This document shows, in pieces, positions 59,751 through 64,000 of a DNA stretch of 64,000 bases. The DNA is taken from contig MNCI01033523.1 of assembly GCA_015680685.1 (NCBI GenBank), forward strand, positions 126,001 through 190,000, read 5' to 3'. The notes under the pieces were generated by a model. That model did not search any database. It was not told the origin of the DNA and was given only the letters and a program-made list of their open reading frames with translations. The translations under genes were made by a program, and so were the position numbers. The stretch comes from Gnetum montanum. Lineage: Eukaryota; Streptophyta; Gnetopsida; Gnetales; Gnetaceae. Numbering within the stretch: position 1 is the first letter of the stretch; each line of letters begins with the position of its first letter.

Positions 59751-60560
59751 CTCATAGGATTGCAATCTTGCATACGAAACTTCTTCAAGAGTTCAATAAC
59801 ATAACTCTTTTGATAAATAAAAATTCCATCTTCTCTCTAAACTAATTCAATGCTAAGGAAATATGACATGAGGCCAAAATCTATCATTTTGAACTCATGC
59901 ATCATGGACTTCTTAAAATATTCAATCATTTTGAGATTATTACCTATGAATATTAGATCATCAACATAAAGACATAGCAATTATATATCACCAAAATCAT
60001 TCATCTTCACATATAAAGCATGTTCAAATGGGCACTTCTAGAAACCAATCTTATGGAAAAAAGATTCAATGCATTTCTTTCATGCTCATGATGCTTGTCT
60101 GAGATCATACAATGCTTTCTTCGATCTGTACACCTTATCTTCACTTCCCTACTTCATGAATCTAGGTGATTGCTTAACAAAAATCTCCTCTTAAAGTGGG
60201 CCATCTAGAAATGCTGACTTCACATCAATTTGATGGATTTTTTACTTCTTCTAGGCAACTAATGTAATAATAAGTCTAATTGTTTCAATTTAAGAAATAG
60301 GAGAGAAAACCTATTAGTAGTCATAGTCAGGTCATTACTCAAATCCCTTTGCCACCAATCTTTCTTTGTGTCTCTCCACCTCACCAATTGACTTCACCTT
60401 TATCTTGAAAATCCACTTTACATCAATTTCTTTGTGACTATGTGGGATTTTAGTGAGTTTCCACATATTGTTTCTTCCAATTGCCTTGATCTCCTCATTC
60501 ATGGTATTCACCCATTTAGGATCTTGAATTGCCTCTTGGAATGTCACAAGTTCACTATCT
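59751..60560 (-). pseudogene. pol: Copia reverse transcriptase (broken)
   Basis: RT start: FQEAIQDPKWVNTMNEEIKA at 60541-60482, then NNMWKLTKIPHSHKEIDVKW and KERLVAKGFE. IHQIDVKSAFLDG at about 60230-60195 holds the first catalytic Asp. LCLYVDDLIFIGNN at 59985-59944 is the intact YVDD site. YQKSYVIELLKKF follows at about 59820-59780. Stops replace Gln, Trp or Arg codons. Confidence 0.85.
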
Positions 60561-60843
60561 ACAAAGAAGGCAAAGTGTACTAATTCTCCATTGTCACCAA
60601 CTTCATCATGAAGAATTACCTCATAGTCTTGTAGGCGTACTAATTGTTGGTGCTACTACCTTGGCCTTCCATATTCTACTAGAGCTTATGGAGTGGAAGT
60701 TTCTTAAGTAGAGCTTGATGTAGCTTCATTTGTGGTAGGAACTATAGCTTCCTCTTCAAGGATACAAATTTTTTGCTTCTAGAAGTCTTTGTGTGAATCA
60801 ACATCCCATTTCCAAGCCTCTTCTTCAGAAAAGGTAACATCTT

Positions 60844-61135
60844 GGCTAATAATCACCTTCTTTGTTACAAGATTGAACAACTTGTATCCCCCACTCTTAT
60901 AGCCAACAAAGATAGTCTTCTTTGCTCAATCATCTAGCTTTGTTCTCATCTTTGTTGGAGCATGAGCATAAGCAATAGCACCAAACCTCGGCTAATAATC
61001 ACCTTCTTTGTTACAAGATTGAATAGCTTATATCCCCCATTCTTGTAGCCAACAAAGATAGTCTTCTCTACTCAATCATCTAGCTTTGTTCTCATCTCTA
61101 CTGGAGCATGAGCATAAGCAATACCACCAAACACT
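60844..61135 (-). repeat. 146-bp tandem duplication in the integrase C-terminal region
   Basis: Unit 1 is 60844-60989 and unit 2 60990-61135; both start ggctaataatcacc on +. The units encode the MRTKLDD...FVGYKxGGYKLFN block after the integrase core. 146 is not a multiple of three, so the copy shifts the frame. Confidence 0.9.
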
Positions 61136-61950
61136 CTAAGATGTTTCACGCTTTATGCTTCTACAGGAGTGATATTTTGTAGACTCCTTGTTAGAGACCT
61201 ATTTAACAAGTAAACAGAACATGAGATAGCTTCACCCCAAAATGAATTGGGCATTCCTGTTGCCTTTACCATGCTTTTTTCCATGTTCATTATAGTTCTG
61301 TTCTTCCTTTTGGCTACTCTGTTATGTTATGGATTGTATGGAAAAGTGACTTGATGCGTTATTCTCTATTCTTCATAATATTCATTAAATTCATTGGAAG
61401 TGTATTCACCTCCACCATTAGTTCACAGAACTTTAACAAGATAACCACTTTTCCTTTCAACATGCACCTTGAACTTCTTACAGCAATCAAAAAATTTAGA
61501 CTTCCTTTGCAAAAGATAGATCCAAATTTTTTGAGTAAAATCATCAATAAAAGTTACAAAATACTTATTATTTCCATTTGACAAGGTGTTCATTAGGCCA
61601 CATACATCAAAATGAATGAGCTCTAGTGATTGTATTGCACGTCATTATTTTGTTGCAAATGGCATTATGTGATGCTCTCCAAGAATGCAAGCTTTACTCA
61701 ATTTTCCTAAATGGTGAATATTGGGCAAATCTTTCACCATATTTTCTTTAGCAAGCAATTTTAAACTCTAAATGTTTAAATGTACAAAGTGAAGGTGCCA
61801 TAGCTAAGGCTTATCATTTATAATGGCACTAAGACAATTATAAACACCACTAGAAATATCAACTTGAAACATATGATTCTTCATCAAAAGGGCCTTGAGA
61901 ATGAGTGTACCTTTATCGTCAAAAACAAAGAGTTGATTACCATGAAGGTT
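61000..61950 (-). pseudogene. pol: Copia integrase (broken)
   Basis: The zinc-binding region is at about 61800-61680 (LWHLHFVHLN, KACILGEHH). In the core, LIHFDVCGLM at about 61620-61590 has the first Asp. TNGGGEYTSNEF at about 61435-61400 has Asn where the second catalytic Asp belongs, and the NRVAKRKNRT block at about 61320-61290 has Lys in place of the catalytic Glu. FIDDFTQKIWIYLLQRK at about 61550-61500 lies between the two Asp regions. The C-terminal part is duplicated (60844-61135). Confidence 0.8.
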
Positions 61951-61974
61951 CATGACATATTCCTTTTCTACCAG

Positions 61975-62241
61975 CTAACCCACACTAAGCAAATTATTTT
62001 TCATACCTAGCACATAGAAGACACTAGAAATATATTTATGATCTCCATTCTTCAAGTTGATAAGGATTTGTCCTTTTCCCATCACTGATATAGTGTTGTC
62101 ATCAGCAAATTTGACTTTGGTGTGAAAGGACTCATCAAGAACACCAAATAACTCCTTTTTGCTACACATATGATTGGTACACCTAGTGTTAAGAAACCAT
62201 GTATGGTAGTTTGGCGCTTCACTAGTTGCAATGACCATCAA
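61975..62241 (-). pseudogene. pro: Copia protease (broken)
   Basis: WFLNTRCTNHMCS at 62198-62160 is the copia protease active site, normally W-x-L-D-S-G-C-(S/T)-x-H-(M/I). The catalytic Asp is Asn, the Ser is Thr and the Gly is Arg. Downstream, ISVMGKGQI and VFYVLGMKNNLLSVG match the rest of the domain. The frame is otherwise open for 89 codons. Confidence 0.85.
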
Positions 62242-63222
62242 GAAATCATGGTCACCATCATCATCTTCTTCTTGTGCACAGTGAGCCCTATGAGTATTAT
62301 CCTTGTATTTACACTCATTTGAATAATGGCCATGCCTATGACAAGAGTAATAGACAACACTATATTTGTCATTCCTTCCTCTACCATGTCCATGACCATG
62401 ACCTCTTGAATTTTACTAATGACCAGAATCTGATTTTCCTTGGTCATTACCTCCAACTCCATGATTGTTGTTATAACCACCATGACTTCTGGTGTAGTAG
62501 CCCCTGCATCCTCATCCTATACCACAAGAACCACCATGCTTTTTGCTTATTTCACCACCTTGATCACCTTTGATGAAGACTTGACCGTGAAAGGCTTACT
62601 TAATTGACTTCCCAACTTTCTTCTCATTCATTTGTTGCTCATGGGCTAGTAGGATGCCAAATAATTCCTTGATAGTCATTGAATATAGATCATTTGCTTC
62701 TTCTATTGCCACCACAATATGCTCAAATCTAGAAGTGAGTGATCATAAAATCTTCTTCACTTTAGCCTGCTCTTTGTACTCCTCTCCATATGTTTTCATT
62801 TGATTTGTTAGAGCAAGAACACAACTAATATAAGTAGCAATAGTCTCAGAAGACTCCATTTGTAAAAACTCATATTGGCATCTCAAAGTTTGGAGTCTTA
62901 CCTTCTTAACTCTATTTGCACTTTTGTACGACATCATAAAGGTATCCTAGACTTACTTTGATGTGGTTGCTCCTGCAATATTTTCAAAAACTTCATCATT
63001 AACCCCTTGATGAATGAAATATAATGCCTTCTTATCTTTCTTCTTGTTCTCACAGTGGGCATTCTTCTATGCGTCTATTGCATTTGTTGCAAGATCAGAA
63101 ACACTATTTTCCACAACATCCAATAGCTCATGAAAATAAAAAAGCACCTTCATTTGAACACTCCACCAATTGTAATTTTTCCCATCCAAGACAAGAATGG
63201 AAATTTGAGTCAAGCTATTCAT
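62242..63222 (-). pseudogene. gag: Copia gag with altered zinc knuckle (broken)
   Basis: ATG at 63222, 23 bases after the PBS. The start has LDGKNYNWWSVQMK; the middle has KVKKVRLQTLRCQYEFLQM at 62910-62854 and a [20 protein letters not shown] end, the typical UBN2-type gag. A Gly/His/Asn-rich linker leads to a zinc knuckle near 62362-62317, reading Y-Y-S-C-H-R-H-G-H-Y-S-N-E-C, in which the first Cys is Tyr. Few stops. Confidence 0.85.
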
Positions 63223-63230
63223 TGGAACTT

Positions 63231-63245
63231 CTAGCTCCAATACCA
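63231..63245 (-). other. Primer binding site of the copia element, tRNA-iMet type
   Basis: On the - strand, TGGTATTGGAGCTAG, one base inside the 5' LTR. It matches the usual TGGTATCAGAGC with two transitions. Confidence 0.75.
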
Positions 63246-63246
63246 T

Positions 63247-63579
63247 TGATAAGAACTAACATGGAACAACATAACAAGTGCAAGAATAAAGTAAATATGA
63301 GGAGAAATAGAAATATTTTATTCTGATGTGGTACATCAAAGCTACTATTAAATGGCCTATGTATAATAGGCTAAGTTCACCAAACTCCTATTCTTTTTCT
63401 AATTGAACTTGTAGGTTAGAATTACTTCATGATAACCTATTAAACTTAAACTCATTTTTGTAACAGAAACAGGATTAACTCCCATTCTTTTCTAACTAAA
63501 CCTAAAGGTTAGAATTACCAATAGACTTGACCATAACTTAAAGTAATTCTTGTAACAGAAGTAGGATTAATAACTAACA
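63247..63579 (-). mobile_element. 5' LTR of the copia element
   Basis: 333 bp, TGTTAGTTAT...CTTATCA on the - strand. A short TATA-like word (tattatac on -) lies near 63362-63369. Matches the 3' LTR at 58676-59007. Confidence 0.9.
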
Positions 63580-63650
63580 GGGTAAGGTTGCAAGAATAGA
63601 AGAGAATAGAGCTTTTCTCAAATAAATCAAATAACAGGGTAAGGTTGCAA
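63576..63650. repeat. 18-bp direct repeat at the outer edge of the copia LTR
   Basis: aacagggtaaggttgcaa occurs at 63576-63593, including the last four LTR bases, and again at 63633-63650, 57 bp apart. Confidence 0.85.
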
Positions 63651-64000
63651 TTTCTCAAACGTAATTAATTGATTTCTTTGGATCAAAAGAATCCAATTCG
63701 TGGAAGCAAGGAATTGAGGATTCGTGATTCTGAACGTGTTGGGTACGTGTGCCTCAAAAAAAAGTGGGTACGAGTTCATAGCCGGGGACGTGATAGAGAA
63801 AATTTAAATATATTAACTTTTTTAAAAAATTAAATCTCATATATCATATAAAAAACGTTGTAGAATATAAAACAAGTACAATGTAAATTCAAAATATTGT
63901 TAATGCTTAAAAATTGCATAAAAGATTGCAATGAAACATTAAGTATTGAGTCTCATGTGTATTATAAAATATTTTAGCATTATCATATATATATATATAT
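63651..64000. other. AT-rich flank without recognisable gene
   Basis: Ordinary AT-rich DNA, ending in a short (AT)n run at 63985-64000 that continues past the window. Confidence 0.5.

Larger units (their letters stand above)
58676..63579 (-). mobile_element. Ty1/copia retrotransposon, nearly complete
   Basis: - strand: 5' LTR 63579-63247, PBS, gag, protease, integrase, RT, RNase H, PPT and 3' LTR 59007-58676. LTRs are 333 and 332 bp, both TGTTAG...CTTATCA in the element's direction. Integrase before RT is the copia order. The polyprotein from ATG 63222 stays largely in one frame, with many stops. The five bases outside the ends (cagca and gggta) do not match, so the target duplication is lost or the element recombined. 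It is the best-preserved coding region in the window. Confidence 0.9.

Noticed and set aside
62274-62573. 99-codon + strand frame rich in His and Tyr
   Set aside because: It is the opposite strand of the copia gag linker and zinc knuckle.

Overview
This window is plant nuclear DNA made almost entirely of decayed LTR retrotransposons. I see no intact host gene, no rRNA or tRNA gene and no CRISPR array. The DNA is AT-rich and visibly poor in CpG. It is full of in-frame stops that look like C-to-T or G-to-A changes, and it holds several retroelement lineages nested inside each other. That is typical of heterochromatin in a large seed-plant genome. A gymnosperm is possible, but the sequence does not prove it. 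Four single N positions (8375, 20490, 47128, 47514) mark assembly joins.

Layout from left to right. (1) 1-15612: a Ty3/gypsy element of the Tat lineage on the + strand. It has gag and protease, then a 6.6-kb block carrying an 8-exon antisense gene (2928-8280, - strand), then RT, RNase H, a second (archaeal-type) RNase H, integrase, a 38-bp tandem repeat, PPT and 3' LTR. (2) about 15670-20430: a second Tat copy with its 5' half missing, running from RT to the 3' LTR. (3) about 20430-42708: a gypsy element resembling chromoviruses. Its gag/protease junction holds LTR-like repeats (here called family Z, 22085-26350). Its integrase is split by a complete Athila-like element at 28542-40546, flanked by a perfect 5-bp target-site duplication, ATTGG. 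(4) 42709-47513: a copia-like LTR end, a minus-strand copy of family Z, and a perfect 385-bp inverted repeat bounded by Ns that is probably an assembly error. (5) about 49140-51347: a minus-strand gypsy protease-RT-RNase H remnant. (6) 51348-57015: a third Tat copy (5' LTR, leader, gag, protease) with another LTR inside its gag. (7) 57335-57720: a PIF1-like helicase fragment on the - strand. (8) 58676-63579: a nearly complete Ty1/copia element on the - strand.

All elements look dead. In several of them a catalytic residue has been lost through a single transition, for example Asp to Asn, Glu to Lys or Cys to Tyr. This fits methylated-cytosine decay of silenced repeats. The item most worth following up is the antisense gene of about 1,100 codons between protease and RT of the first Tat element. 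It has a start, a stop, seven GT-AG introns with mostly compatible phases, and no domain I recognise.
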